DNA from: Isoperla grammatica
Lineage: Eukaryota > Arthropoda > Insecta > Plecoptera > Perlodidae
DNA length: 64,000 nucleotides
Reading direction: 5' to 3'
Assembly: GCA_945910005.1 (NCBI GenBank)
Contig: OX246749.1
Location: 22,402,197-22,466,196, forward strand
This document shows positions 1 to 13,400 of this stretch, one piece after another. Numbering within the stretch: the first letter of the stretch is position 1; every line of letters begins with the position of its first letter. A model generated the notes under the pieces. The model searched no databases. It was given only the letters and a program-made list of their open reading frames with translations, and had not been told where the DNA came from. The position numbers and the translations under genes are program-made.

Positions 1-94
1 GACATGAGAGCAACTACATGCAACATATGAAGACAACGCATGTTTCCTCGCTTGTGAAGGTGACTGTACTTGATAAACCCTGCGCTAAGTCAGT
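1..94. repeat. Representative satellite monomer
   Basis: This is a near-consensus monomer of the GTGAAGG subtype. Within it, ACATGC (16-21) and GCATGT (38-43) form a perfect 6-bp inverted repeat around a 16-bp spacer that contains the palindrome CATATG (24-29). The junction to the next monomer contains the odd palindrome GTCAGTGAC (89-97), with arms GTCA and TGAC. GCAAC occurs twice, 10 bp apart (10-14 and 20-24). The other main subtype reads GTGACGG in place of GTGAAGG; the two are interleaved, sometimes strictly alternating, which would give a 188-bp dimer. Confidence 0.9.
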
Positions 95-440
95 GACATG
101 AGAGCAACTACATGCAACATATGAAGACAACGCATGTTTCCTCGCTTGTAAAGGTGACTGTACTTGATAAACCCTGCACTAAGTCAGTGACATGAGAGCA
201 ACTACATGCAACATATGAAGAAAACGCATGTTTTCTCGCTTCTGACGGTGACTGTACTTGATAAACCCTGCGCTTAGTCAGTGACATGAGAGCAACTACA
301 TGCAACATATGAAGACAACGCATATTTCCTCGCTTGTGACGGTGACTGTACTTGATAAACCCTGCGCTAAGTCAGTGACGTGAGAGCAACTACATGCAAC
401 ATATTAGGACAACGCATGTTTCCTCGCTGGGAAGGTGACT

Positions 441-450
441 GTACCTGCGC
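441..450. repeat. 10-bp deletion monomer marker (site 1 of 5)
   Basis: The monomer reads TGTACCTGCG where the consensus has TGTACTTGATAAACCCTGCG, a loss of 10 bp. The same deletion occurs at 5843, 33612, 34916 and 60038, always next to a TATTAGG-type monomer. The offsets between sites equal those of the segmental duplications (5402, 34475, 26426), so it is a single event that was later copied. Confidence 0.88.
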
Positions 451-3400
451 TAAGTCAGTGACATGAGAGCAACTACATGCAACATATGAAGACAACGCAT
501 GTTTCCTCGCTTGTGAAGGTGACTGTACTTGATAAACCCTGCGCTAAGTCAGTGACATGAGAGCAACTACATGCAACATATGAAGACAACGCATGTTTCC
601 TCGCTTGTGAAGGTGACTGTACTTGATAAACCCTGCGCTAAGTCAGTGACATGAGAGCAACTACATGCAACATATGAAGAAAACGCATGTTTCCTACTTG
701 TGACGGTGACTGTACGTGATAAACCCTGCGCTAAGTCAGTGACATGAGAGCAACTACATGCAACGTATGAAGACAACGCATGTTTCCTCGCTTGTGAAGG
801 TGACTGTACTTGATAAACCCTGCGCTAAGTCAGTGACATGAGAGCAACTACATGCAACATATGAAGACAACGCAAGTTTCCTCGCTTGTGAAGGTGACTG
901 TACTTGATAAACCCTGCACTAAGTCAGTGACCTGAGAGCAACTACATGCAACATATGAAGAAAACGCATGTTTTCTCGCTTCTGACGGTGACTGTACTTG
1001 ATAAACCCTGCGCTAAGTCAGTAACATGAGAGCAACTACATGCAACATATGAACACAATGCATGTTTTCTCGCTTGTGAAGGTGACTGTACTTGATAAAC
1101 CCTGCGCTAAGTCAGTGACATGAAAGCAACTACATGCAACATATGAAGACAACGCATGTTTCCTCGCTTGTGAAGGTGACTGTACTTGATAAACCCTGCG
1201 CTAAGTCAGTGACATGAGAGCAACTACATGCAACATATGAAGACAACGCATGTTTCCTCGCTTGTGAAAGTGACTGTACTTGATAAACCCTGCGCTAAAC
1301 TGTGACATGAGAGCAACTACATGCAACATATGAAGACAACGCATGTTTCCTCGCTTGTGACGGTGACTGTACTTGATAAACCCTGCGCTAAGTCAGTGAC
1401 ATGAGAGCAACTACATGCAACATATGAAGACAACGCATGTTTCCTCGAATGTGAAGGTGACTGTACTTGATAAACCCTGCGCTAAGTCAGTGACATGAGA
1501 GCAACTACATGCAACATATGAAGACAACGCATGTTTCCTCGCTTGTGACGGTGACTGTACGTGATAAACCCTGCGCTAAGTCAGTGACATGAGAGCAACT
1601 ACATGCAACATATGAAGACAACGCATGTTTCCTCGCTTGTGAAGGTGACTGTTCTTGATAAACCCTGTGCTAAGTCAGTGACATGAGAGCAACTACATGC
1701 AACATATGAAGACAACGCATGTTTCCTCGCTTGTGACGGTGACTGTACTTGATAAACCCTGCGCTAAGTCAGTGACATGAGAGCAACTACATGCAACATA
1801 TGAAGACAACGCATGTTTCCTACTTGTGACGGTGACTGTACGTGATAAACCCTGCATTAAGTCAGTGACATGAGAGCAACTACATGCAACATATGAAGAC
1901 AACGCATGTTTCCTCGCTTGTGCAGGTGACTGTACTTGATAAACCCTGCGCTAAGTCAGTGACATGAGAGCAACTACATGCAACATATGAAGACAACGCA
2001 TGTTTCCTCGCTTGTGAAAGTGACTGTACTTGATAAACCCATCGCTAAGTCAGTGACATGAGAGCAACTACATGCAACATATGAAGACAACGCATTTTTC
2101 CTCGCTTGTGACGGTGACTGTACTTGATAAACCCTGCGCTAAGTCAGTGACATGAGAGCAACTACATGCAACATATGAAGACAACGCATGTTTCCTCGCT
2201 TGTGAAGGTGACTGTACTTGATAAACCCTGCGCTAAGTCAGTGACATGAGAGCAACTACATGCAACATATGAAGACAACGCATGTTTCCTCGCTTGTGAC
2301 GGTGACTGTACGTGATAAACCCTGCGCTAAGTCAGTGACATGAGAGCAACTACATGCAACATATGAAGACAACGCATGTTTTCTTGCTTGTGAAGGTGAC
2401 TGTACTTGATAAACCTTGCGCTAAGTCAGTGACATGAGAGCAACTACATGCAACATATGAAGACAACGCATGTTTCCTCGCTTGTGAAGGTGACTGTACT
2501 TGATAAACCCTGCACTAAGTCAGTGACATGAGAGCAACTACATGCAACATATAAAGACAACGCATGTTTCCTCGCTTGTGACGGTGACTGTACTTGATAA
2601 ACCCTGCGCTAAGTCAGTGACATGAGAGCAACTACATGAAACATATGAAGACAACGCATGTTTTCTCGCTTGTGAAGGTGACTGTACTTGATAAACCCTG
2701 CGCTAAGTCAATGACATGAGAGCAACTATATGCAACATATGAAGACAACGCATGTATCCTCGCTTGTGACGGTGACTGTACTTGATAAACCCTGCGCTAA
2801 GTCAGTGACATGAGAGCAACTACATGAGACTAATGAAGACAACGCATGTTTCTTCGCTTGTGAAGGTGACTGTACTAGATAAACCCTGCGCTAAGTCATG
2901 ACATAAGAGCAACTATATGCAACATATGAAGACAACGCATGTTTCCTCGCTTGTGACGGTGACTGTACTTGATTAACCCTTCGCTAAGTCAGTGACATGA
3001 GAGTAACTACATGCAACATATGAAGACAACGCATGTTTCCTCGCTTGTGAAGGTGACTGTACTTGATTAACCCTGCACTAAGTCAGTGACATAAGAGCAA
3101 CTACATGCAACATATGAAGACAACGCATGTTTCCTCGCTTGTGATGGTGACTGTACTTGATAAACCCTGCGCTAAGTCAGTGACATGAGAGCAACTACAT
3201 GCAACATATGAAGACAACGCATGTTTCCTCGCTTGTGAAGGTGACTGTTCTTGATAAACCCTGCGCTAAGTCAGTAACATGAGAGCAACTACATGCAACA
3301 TATGAAGACAACGCATGTTTCCTCGCTTGTGATGGTGACTGTACTTGATAAACCCTGCGCTAAGTCAGTGACATGAGAGCAACTACATGCAACATATGAG

Positions 3401-5056
3401 GACAACGCATGTTTCCTCGCTTGTGAAGGTGACTGTACTTGATAAACTCTGCGCTAAGTCTGTAAAATGAGAGCAACTTCATGAAAACATATGAAGACAA
3501 CGCATGTTTCCTCGCTTTTAAGGTGACTGTACTTGATAAACCATGCGCTAAGTCAGTGACATGAGAGCAACTACATGCAACATATGAAGACAACGCATGT
3601 TTCCTCGCTTGTGACGGTGACTGTACTTGATAAACCCTGCGCTTAGTCAGTGACATGAGAGCAACTACATGCAACATATTAGGACAACGCATGTTCCCTC
3701 GCTGGGAAGGTGACTGTACTTGATAAACCCTGCGCTAAGTCAGTGACATGAGAGCAACTACATGCAACATATGAAGACAACATATGTTTCCTCGCTTGTG
3801 ACGGTGACTGTACTTGATAAACCCTGCGCTATGTCAGTGACATGAGAGCAACTACATGCAACATATGAGGACAACGCATGTTTCCTCGCTTGTGAAGGTT
3901 ACTGTACTTGATAAACCCTGCGCTAAGTCAGTGACATGAAAGCAACTTCTTGAACATATTAGGACAACGCATGTTTCCTCGCTTGTGAAGGTGACTGTAC
4001 TTGATAAACCCTGCGCTAAGTCAGTGACATGAGAGCAACTACATGCAACATATGAAGACAACGCATGTTTCCTCGCTTGTGACGGTGACTGTACTTGATA
4101 AACCCTGCGCTAAGTCATGACATAAGAGCAACTACATGCAACATATGAAGACAACGCATGTTTCCTCGCTTGTGAAGGTGACTGTACTTGATAAACCCTG
4201 CGGTAAGTCAGTGACATGAGAGCAACTACATGCAACATATGAAGACAACGCATGTTTCCTCGCTTGTGAAGGTGACTGTACTTGATAAACCCTGCACTAA
4301 GTCAGTGACATGAGAGCAACTACATGCAACATATGAAGACAACGCATGTTTCCTCGCTTGTGACGGTGACTGTACTTGATAAACCCTGCGCTAAGTCAGT
4401 GACATGAGAGCAACTACATGCAACATATGAAGACAACGCATGTTTCCTCGCTTGTGAAGGTGACTGTACATGATAAACCCTGCGCTAAGTCAGTGACATG
4501 AGAGCAACTACATGCAACATATTAGGACAACGCATGTTACCTCGCTGGGAAGGTGACTGTACTTGATAAACCCTGCGCTAAGTCAGTGACATGAGAGCAA
4601 CTACATGCGACATATGAAGACAACGCATGTTCCCTCGCTTGTGACGGTGACTGTACTTGATAAACCCTGCGCTAAGTCAGTGACATGAGAGCAACTATAT
4701 GCAACATATGAGGACAACGCATGTTTCCTCGCTTGTGAAGGTGACTGTACTTGATAAACCCTGCACTAAGTCAGTGACATGAGAGCAACTACATGCAACA
4801 TATGAGGACAACGCATGTTTCCTCGCTTGTTACGGTGACTGTACTTGATAAACCCTGCGTTTAGTCAGTGACATGAGAGCAACTACAAGCAACATATGAA
4901 GACAACTCATGTTTCCTCGCTTGTGAAGGTGACTGTACTTGATAAACCCTGCGCTGAATCAGTGACATGAAAGCCACTTCTTGAACATATTAGGACAACG
5001 CATGTTTCCTCGCTTGTGAAGGTGACTGTACTTGATAAACCCTGCGCTAAGTCAGT

Positions 5057-5215
5057 GACATGAGAGCAACTACATGCAACATATGATGACAACGCATGTT
5101 TCCTCGATTGTGAAGGTACGTAACGTACGTGATAAAGTGTAGTGTACGTGATAACAACGCATGTTTCCTCGCTTGTGAAGGTGACTGTACTTGATAAACC
5201 CTGCGCTAAGTCAGT
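5057..5215. repeat. 159-bp rearranged composite monomer, copy 1
   Basis: The interval between successive GACATGAGAG starts is 159 bp instead of 94. After GATTGTGAAGGT the sequence becomes TACGTAACGTACGTGATAAA, then a second GTGTACGTGATAA-like piece, and then rejoins the satellite in the middle of a monomer at CAACGCATGTTTCC. The piece looks like a short duplication of the GTACGTGATAA part of the monomer plus a jump back to the CAACGC position. It contains the palindrome ACGTACGT. A near-identical composite lies at 18055-18213. Confidence 0.88.
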
Positions 5216-5402
5216 GACATGAGAGCAACTACATGCAACATATGAAGACAACGCATGTTTCCTCGCTTGTGAAAGTGACTGTACTTGATAAACCCTGCGC
5301 TAAGTCCGTGACATGAGAGCAACTACATGCAACATATGAAGACAACGCATGTTTCCTACTTGTGACGGTGACTGTACGTGATAAACCCTGCGCTTAGTCA
5401 GT
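5216..5402. repeat. Two-monomer spacer between duplication A copies
   Basis: Two satellite monomers separate the composite monomer from copy 2 of duplication A. They carry GAAAGTGACTG, then AGTCCGTGAC followed by the one-base-short CCTACTTGTGACGG form and TGTACGTGATAAACC with GCGCTTAGTC. The AGTCCGTGAC/CCTACTTG pair is the same monomer type that the retrotransposon interrupts at 18524, so this is one of the uninterrupted counterpart sites. Nothing non-satellite is present. Confidence 0.85.
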
Positions 5403-8400
5403 GACATGAGAGCAACTACATGCAACATATGAAGACAACGCATGTTTCCTCGCTTGTGAAGGTGACTGTACTTGATAAACCCTGCGCTAAGTCAGTGACA
5501 TGAGAGCAACTACATGCAACATATGAAGACAACGCATGTTTCCTCGCTTGTGAAGGTGACTGTACTTGATAAACCCTGCACTAAGTCAGTGACATGAGAG
5601 CAACTACATGCAACATATGAAGAAAACGCATGTTTTCTCGCTTCTGACGGTGACTGTACTTGATAAACCCTGCGCTTAGTCAGTGACATGAGAGCAACTA
5701 CATGCAACATATGAAGACAACGCATATTTCCTCGCTTGTGACGGTGACTGTACTTGATAAACCCTGCGCTAAGTCAGTGACGTGAGAGCAACTACATGCA
5801 ACATATTAGGACAACGCATGTTTCCTCGCTGGGAAGGTGACTGTACCTGCGCTAAGTCAGTGACATGAGAGCAACTACATGCAACATATGAAGACAACGC
5901 ATGTTTCCTCGCTTGTGAAGGTGACTGTACTTGATAAACCCTGCGCTAAGTCAGTGACATGAGAGCAACTACATGCAACATATGAAGACAACGCATGTTT
6001 CCTCGCTTGTGAAGGTGACTGTACTTGATAAACCCTGCGCTAAGTCAGTGACATGAGAGCAACTACATGCAACATATGAAGAAAACGCATGTTTCCTACT
6101 TGTGACGGTGACTGTACGTGATAAACCCTGCGCTTAGTCAGTGACATGAGAGCAACTACATGCAACGTATGAAGACAACGCATGTTTCCTCGCTTGTGAA
6201 GGTGACTGTACTTGATAAACCCTGCGCTAAGTCAGTGACATGAGAGCAACTACATGCAACATATGAAGACAACGCAAGTTTCCTCGCTTGTGAAGGTGAC
6301 TGTACTTGATAAACCCTGCACTAAGTCAGTGACCTGAGAGCAACTACATGCAACATATGAAGAAAACGCATGTTTTCTCGCTTCTGACGGTGACTGTACT
6401 TGATAAACCCTGCGCTAAGTCAGTAACATGAGAGCAACTACATGCAACATATGAACACAATGCATGTTTTCTCGCTTGTGAAGGTGACTGTACTTGATAA
6501 ACCCTGCGCTAAGTCAGTGACATGAAAGCAACTACATGCAACATATGAAGACAACGCATGTTTCCTCGCTTGTGAAGGTGACTGTACTTGATAAACCCTG
6601 CGCTAAGTCAGTGACATGAGAGCAACTACATGCAACATATGAAGACAACGCATGTTTCCTCGCTTGTGAAAGTGACTGTACTTGATAAACCCTGCGCTAA
6701 ACAGTGACATGAGAGCAACTACATGCAACATATGAAGACAACGCATGTTTCCTCGCTTGTGACGGTGACTGTACTTGATAAACCCTGCGCTAAGTCAGTG
6801 ACATGAGAGCAACTACATGCAACATATGAAGACAACGCATGTTTCCTCGAATGTGAAGGTGACTGTACTTGATAAACCCTGCGCTAAGTCAGTGACATGA
6901 GAGCAACTACATGCAACATATGAAGACAACGCATGTTTCCTCGCTTGTGACGGTGACTGTACGTGATAAACCCTGCGCTAAGTCAGTGACATGAGAGCAA
7001 CTACATGCAACATATGAAGACAACGCATGTTTCCTCGCTTGTGAAGGTGACTGTTCTTGATAAACCCTGTGCTAAGTCAGTGACATGAGAGCAACTACAT
7101 GCAACATATGAAGACAACGCATGTTTCCTCGCTTGTGACGGTGACTGTACTTGATAAACCCTGCGCTAAGTCAGTGACATGAGATCAACTACATGCAACA
7201 TATGAAGACAACGCATGTTTCCTACTTTTGACGGTGACTGTACGTGATAAACCCTGCATTAAGTCAGTGACATGAGAGCAACTACATGCAACATATGAAG
7301 ACAACGCATGTTTCCTCGCTTGTGCAGGTGACTGTACTTGATAAACCCTGCGCTAAGTCAGTGACATGAGAGCAACTACATGCAACATATGAAGACAACG
7401 CGTGTTTCCTCGCTTGTGAAAGTGACTGTACTTGATAAACCCATCGCTAAGTCAGTGACATGAGAGCAACTACATGCAACATATGAAGACAACGCATTTT
7501 TCCTCGCTTGTGACGGTGACTGTACTTGATAAACCCTGCGCTAAGTCAGTGACATGAGAGCAACTACATGCAACATATGAAGACAACGCATGTTTCCTCG
7601 CTTGTGAAGGTGACTGTACTTGATAAACCCTGCGCTAAGTCAGTGACATGAGAGCAACTACATGCAACATATGAAGACAACGCATGTTTCCTCGCTTGTG
7701 ACGGTGACTGTACGTGATAAACCCTGCGCTAAGTCAGTGACATGAGAGCAACTACATGCAACATATGAAGACAACGCATGTTTTCTTGCTTGTGAAGGTG
7801 ACTGTACTTGATAAACCTTGCGCTAAGTCAGTGACATGAGAGCAACTACATGCAACATATGAAGACAACGCATGTTTCCTCGCTTGTGAAGGTGACTGTA
7901 CTTGATAAACCCTGCACTAAGTCAGTGACATGAGAGCAACTACATGCAACATATAAAGACAACGCATGTTTCCTCGCTTGTGACGGTGACTGTACTTGAT
8001 AAACCCTGCGCTAAGTCAGTGACATGAGAGCAACTACATGAAACATATGAAGACAACGCATGTTTTCTCGCTTGTGAAGGTGACTGTACTTGATAAACCC
8101 TGCGCTAAGTCAATGACATGAGAGCAACTATATGCAACATATGAAGACAACGCATGTATCCTCGCTTGTGACGGTGACTGTACTTGATAAACCCTGCGCT
8201 AAGTCAGTGACATGAGAGCAACTACATGAGACTAATGAAGACAACGCATGTTTCTTCGCTTGTGAAGGTGACTGTACTAGATAAACCCTGCGCTAAGTCA
8301 TGACATAAGAGCAACTATATGCAACATATGAAGACAACGCATGTTTCCTCGCTTGTGACGGTGACTGTACTTGATTAACCCTTCGCTAAGTCAGTGACAT

Positions 8401-10487
8401 GAGAGTAACTACATGCAACATATGAAGACAACGCATGTTTCCTCGCTTGTGAAGGTGACTGTACTTGATTAACCCTGCACTAAGTCAGTGACATAAGAGC
8501 AACTACATGCAACATATGAAGACAACGCATGTTTCCTCGCTTGTGATGGTGACTGTACTTGATAAACCCTGCGCTAAGTCAGTGACATGAGAGCAACTAC
8601 ATGCAACATATGAAGACAACGCATGTTTCCTCGCTTGTGAAGGTGACTGTTCTTGATAAACCCTGCGCTAAGTCAGTAACATGAGAGCAACTACATGCAA
8701 CATATGAAGACAACGCATGTTTCCTCGCTTGTGATGGTGACTGTACTTGATAAACCCTGCGCTATGTCAGTGACATGAGAGCAACTACATGCAACATATG
8801 AGGACAACGCATGTTTCCTCGCTTGTGAAGGTGACTGTACTTGATAAACTCTGCGCTAAGTCTGTAAAATGAGAGCAACTTCATGAAAACATATGAAGAC
8901 AACGCATGTTTCCTCGCTTTTAAGGTGACTGTACTTGATAAACCATGCGCTAAGTCAGTGACATGAGAGCAACTACATGCAACATATGAAGACAACGCAT
9001 GTTTCTTCGCTTGTGACGGTGACTGTACTTGATAAACCCTGCGCTTAGTCAGTGACATGAGAGCAACTACATGCAACATATTAGGACAACGCATGTTCCC
9101 TCGCTGGGAAGGTGACTGTACTTGATAAACCCTGCGCTAAGTCAGTGACATGAGAGCAACTACATGCAACATATGAAGACAACATATGTTTCCTCGCTTG
9201 TGACGGTGACTGTACTTGATAAACCCTGCGCTATGTCAGTGACATGAGAGCAACTACATGCAACATATGAGGACAACGCATGTTTCCTCGCTTGTGAAGG
9301 TTACTGTACTTGATAAACCCTGCGCTAAGTCAGTGACATGAAAGCAACTTCTTGAACATATTAGGACAACGCATGTTTCCTCGCTTGTGAAGGTGACTGT
9401 ACTTGATAAACCCTGCGCTAAGTCAGTGACATGAGAGCAACTACATGCAACATATGAAGACAACGCATGTTTCCTCGCTTGTGACGGTGACTGTACTTGA
9501 TAAACCCTGCGCTAAGTCATGACATAAGAGCAACTACATGCAACATATGAAGACAACGCATGTTTCCTCGCTTGTGAAGGTGACTGTACTTGATAAACCC
9601 TGCGGTAAGTCAGTGACATGAGAGCAACTACATGCAACATATGAAGACAACGCATGTTTCCTCGCTTGTGAAGGTGACTGTACTTGATAAACCCTGCACT
9701 AAGTCAGTGACATGAGAGCAACTACATGCAACATATGAAGACAACGCATGTTTCCTCGCTTGTGACGGTGACTGTACTTGATAAACCCTGCGCTAAGTCA
9801 GTGACATGAGAGCAACTACATGCAACATATGAAGACAACGCATGTTTCCTCGCTTGTGAAGGTGACTGTACATGATAAACCCTGCGCTAAGTCAGTGACA
9901 TGAGAGCAACTACATGCAACATATTAGGACAATGCATGTTACCTCGCTGGGAAGGTGACTGTACTTGATAAACCCTGCGCTAAGTCAGTGACATGAGAGC
10001 AACTACATGCGACATATGAAGACAACGCATGTTCCCTCGCTTGTGACGGTGACTGTACTTGATAAACCCTGCGCTAAGTCAGTGACATGAGAGCAACTAT
10101 ATGCAACATATGAGGACAACGCATGTTTCCTCGCTTGTGAAGGTGACTGTACTTGATAAACCCTGCACTAAGTCAGTGACATGAGAGCAACTTCATGCAA
10201 CATATGAGGACAACGCATGTTTCCTCGCTTGTTACGGTGACTGTACTTGATAAACCCTGCGTTTAGTCAGTGACATAAGAGCAACTACAAGCAACATATG
10301 AAGACAACTCATGTTTCCTCGCTTGTGAAGGTGACTGTACTTGATAAACCCTGCGCTGAATCAGTGACATGAAAGCCACTTCTTGAACATATTAGGACAA
10401 CGCATGTTTCCTCGCTTGTGAAGGTGACTGTACTTGATAAACCCTGCGCTAAGTCAGTGACATGAGAGCAACTACATGCAACATATG
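5403..10487. repeat. Segmental duplication A, copy 2
   Basis: This is the second copy of 1-5085 at offset 5402. I noticed only scattered substitutions between copies, for example GCGCTAAGTC (copy 1, near 728) against GCGCTTAGTC (near 6130), AAACTGTGAC (1297) against AAACAGTGAC (6699), GAGAGCAAC against GAGATCAAC (7183) and CTACTTGTG against CTACTTTTG (near 7225). This implies well above 99% identity by eye. The copies part at about 10488, where this one continues with ordinary GTGACGG satellite instead of the composite monomer. Confidence 0.92.
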
Positions 10488-13400
10488 AAGACAACGCATG
10501 TTTCCTCGCTTGTGACGGTGACTGTACTTGATAAACCCTGCGCTAAGTTAGTGACATGAGAGCAATTACATGCAACATATGAGGACAACGCATGTTTCCT
10601 CGCTTGTTACGGTGACTGTACTTGATAAACCCTGCGTTTAGTAGTGACATGAGAGCAACTACATGCAACATATGAGGACAACGCATGTTTCCTCGCTTGT
10701 TACGGTGACTGTACTTGATAAACCGTGCGTTTAGTCAGTGACATGAGAGCAACTACAAGCAACATATGAAGACAACTCATGTTTCCTCGCTTGTGAAGGT
10801 GACTGTACTTGATAAACCCTGCGCTAAATCAGTGACATGAAAGCCACTTCTTGAACATATTAGGACAACGCATGTTTTTCGCTTGTGAAGGTGACTGTAC
10901 TTGATAAACCCTGCGCTAAGTCAGTGACATGAAAGCCACTTCTTAAACATATGAGGACAACGCATGTTTCCTCGCTTGTGAAGGTGACTGTACTTGATAA
11001 ACCCTGCGCTAAGTCAGTAACATGAGAGCAACTTCATGCAACATATGAAGACAACGCATGTTTCTTCGCTTGTGATGGTGACTGTGCTTGATAAACCCTG
11101 CGCTAAGTCAGTGACATGAGAGCAACTACATGCAACATATGAGGACAACGCATGTTTCCTCGCTTGTAAGGGTGACTGTACTTGATAAACCCTGCGCTAA
11201 GTCTGTGACATGAGAGCAACTACATGCAACATATGAAGACAACGCATGTTTCCTCGCTTGTGACGGTGACTGTACTTAATAAACCCTGCGCTAAGTCAGT
11301 GACATGAGAGCAACTACATGCAACATATTAGGACAACGCATGTTCCCTCGCTGGGAGGTGACTGTACTTGATAAACCCTGCGCTAAGTCAGTGACATGAG
11401 AGCAACTACATGCAACATATGAAGACAACGAATGTTTCGTCGCTTGTGACGGTGACTGTACTTGATAAACCCTGCGCTATGTCAGTGACATGAGAGCAAC
11501 TACATGCAACATATGAGGACAACGCATGTTTCCTCGCTTGTTACGGTGACTGTACTTGATAAACCCTGCGCTTAGTCAGTGACATGAGAGCAACTACAAG
11601 CAACATATGAAGACAACTCATGTTTCCTCGCTTGTGAAGGTGACTGTACTTGATAAACCCTGCGCTAAGTCAGTGACATGAAAGCCACTTCTTGAACATA
11701 TTAGGACAACGCATGTTTCCTCGCTTGTGAAGGTGACTGTACTTGATAAACCCTGCGCTAAGTCAGTGACATGAGAGCAACTACATGCAACATATGAAGA
11801 CAACGCATGTTTCCTCGCTTGTGCCGGTGACTGTACTTGATAAACCCTGCGCTAAGTTAGTGACATGAGAGCAACTACATGCAACATATGAAGACAACGC
11901 ATGTTTCCTCGCTTGTGACGGTGACTGTACTTGATAAACCCTGCGCTAAGTCAGTGACATGAGAGCAACTTCATGCATTATATGAAGACAACGCATGTTT
12001 CCTCGCTTGTGACGGTGACTGTACTTGATAAACCCTGCGCTAAGTCAGTGACATGAGAGCAACTACATGCAACATATTAGGACAACGCATGTTCCCTCGC
12101 TGGGAAGGTGACTGTACTTGATAAACCCTGCGCTAAGTCAGTGACATGAGAGCAACTACATGCAACATATGAAGACAACGCATGTTTCCTCGCTTGTGAA
12201 GGTGACTGAACTTGATAAACCCTGCACTAAGTCAGTGACATGAGAGCAACTACATGCAACATATGAAGACAACGCATGTTTCCTCGCTTGTGACGGTGAC
12301 TGTACTTGATAAACCCTGCGCTAAGTCAGTGACATGAGAGCAACTACATGCAACATATGAAGACAACGCATGTTTTCTCGCTTGTGAAGGTGACTGTACT
12401 TGATAAACACTGCGCTAAGTCAATGACATGAGAGCAACTACATGCAACATATGAAGACAACGCATGTATCCTCGCTTGTGACGGTGACTGTACTTGATAA
12501 ACCCTGCGCTAAGTCAGTGACATGAGAGCAACTACATGAGACTAATAAGGACACCGCATGTTTCTTCGCTTGTGAAGGTGACTGTACTAGATAAACCCTG
12601 CGCTAAGTCATGACATAAGAGCAACTACATGCAACATATAAAGACAACGCATGTTTCCTCGCTTGTGACGGTGACTGTACTTGATAAACCCTTCGCTAAG
12701 TCAGTGACATGAGAGTAACTACATGCAACATATGAAGACAACGCATGTTTCCTCGCTTGTGAAGGTGACTGTACTTGATAAACCCTGCACTAAGTCAGTG
12801 ACATAAGAGCAACTACATGCAACATATGAAGACAACGCATGTTTCCTCGCTTGTGATGGTGACTGTATTTGATAAACCCTGCGCTAAGTCAGTGACATGA
12901 GAGCAACTACATGCAACATATGAAGACAACGCATGTTTCCTCGCTTGTGAAGGTGACTGTACTTGATAAACCCTGCGCTAAGTCAGTAACATGAGAGCAA
13001 CTACATGCAACATATGAAGACAACGCATGTTTCCTCGCTTGTGAAGGTGACTGTACTTGATAAACCCAGCGCTAAGTCAGTGACATGAGAGCAACTACAT
13101 GCAACATATGAGGACAACGCATGTTTCCTCGCTTGTGAAGGTGACTGTACTTGATAAACTTTGCGCTAAGTCTGTGAAATGAGAGCAACTTCATGCAACA
13201 TATGAAGACAACGCATGTTTCCTCGCTTGTGAAGGTGACTGTACTCGATAAACCCTGCGCTAAGTCAGTGACATGAGAGCAACTACATGCAACATATGAA
13301 GACAACGCATGTTTCCTCGCTTGTGACGGTGACTGTTCTTGATAAACCCTGCGCTAAGTCAGTGACATGAGAGCAACTACATGCAACATATTAGGACAAC

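Larger units (their letters stand above)
1..5085. repeat. Segmental duplication A, copy 1
   Basis: This segment matches 5403-10487 at a constant offset of 5402 bp, including rare markers: the 10-bp deletion monomer (441 and 5843), GATTAACCCTTCGC (2972 and 8374), the GAGACTAATGAAG monomer (2826 and 8228) and the CATATG-for-CGCATG change near 3781 and 9183. The offset never shifts, so no net indel separates the copies. Copy 1 probably extends left beyond the window. The match stops at about 5086, where copy 1 reads ATATGATGAC and runs into a rearranged monomer. Confidence 0.93.

Noticed and set aside
1..94. CENP-B box in the monomer.
   Set aside because: I see no match to the known TTCG....A..CGGG pattern. 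The CTCGCTTGTGACGG segment has a faint resemblance only.
89..97. GTCAGTGAC as an AP-1/bZIP-like binding site.
   Set aside because: The odd palindrome is real, but it differs from the known TGAGTCA core, and many monomers change its centre or an arm (GTCTGTGAC, GTCCGTGAC, GTTAGTGAC). There is not enough to call a site.
4907..5251. The longest satellite open frame, 114 codons, across the composite monomer.
   Set aside because: Its length comes from the rearranged 159-bp monomer removing a stop, and the peptide is otherwise the standard satellite translation. The matching frame at 17953-18249 ends differently.
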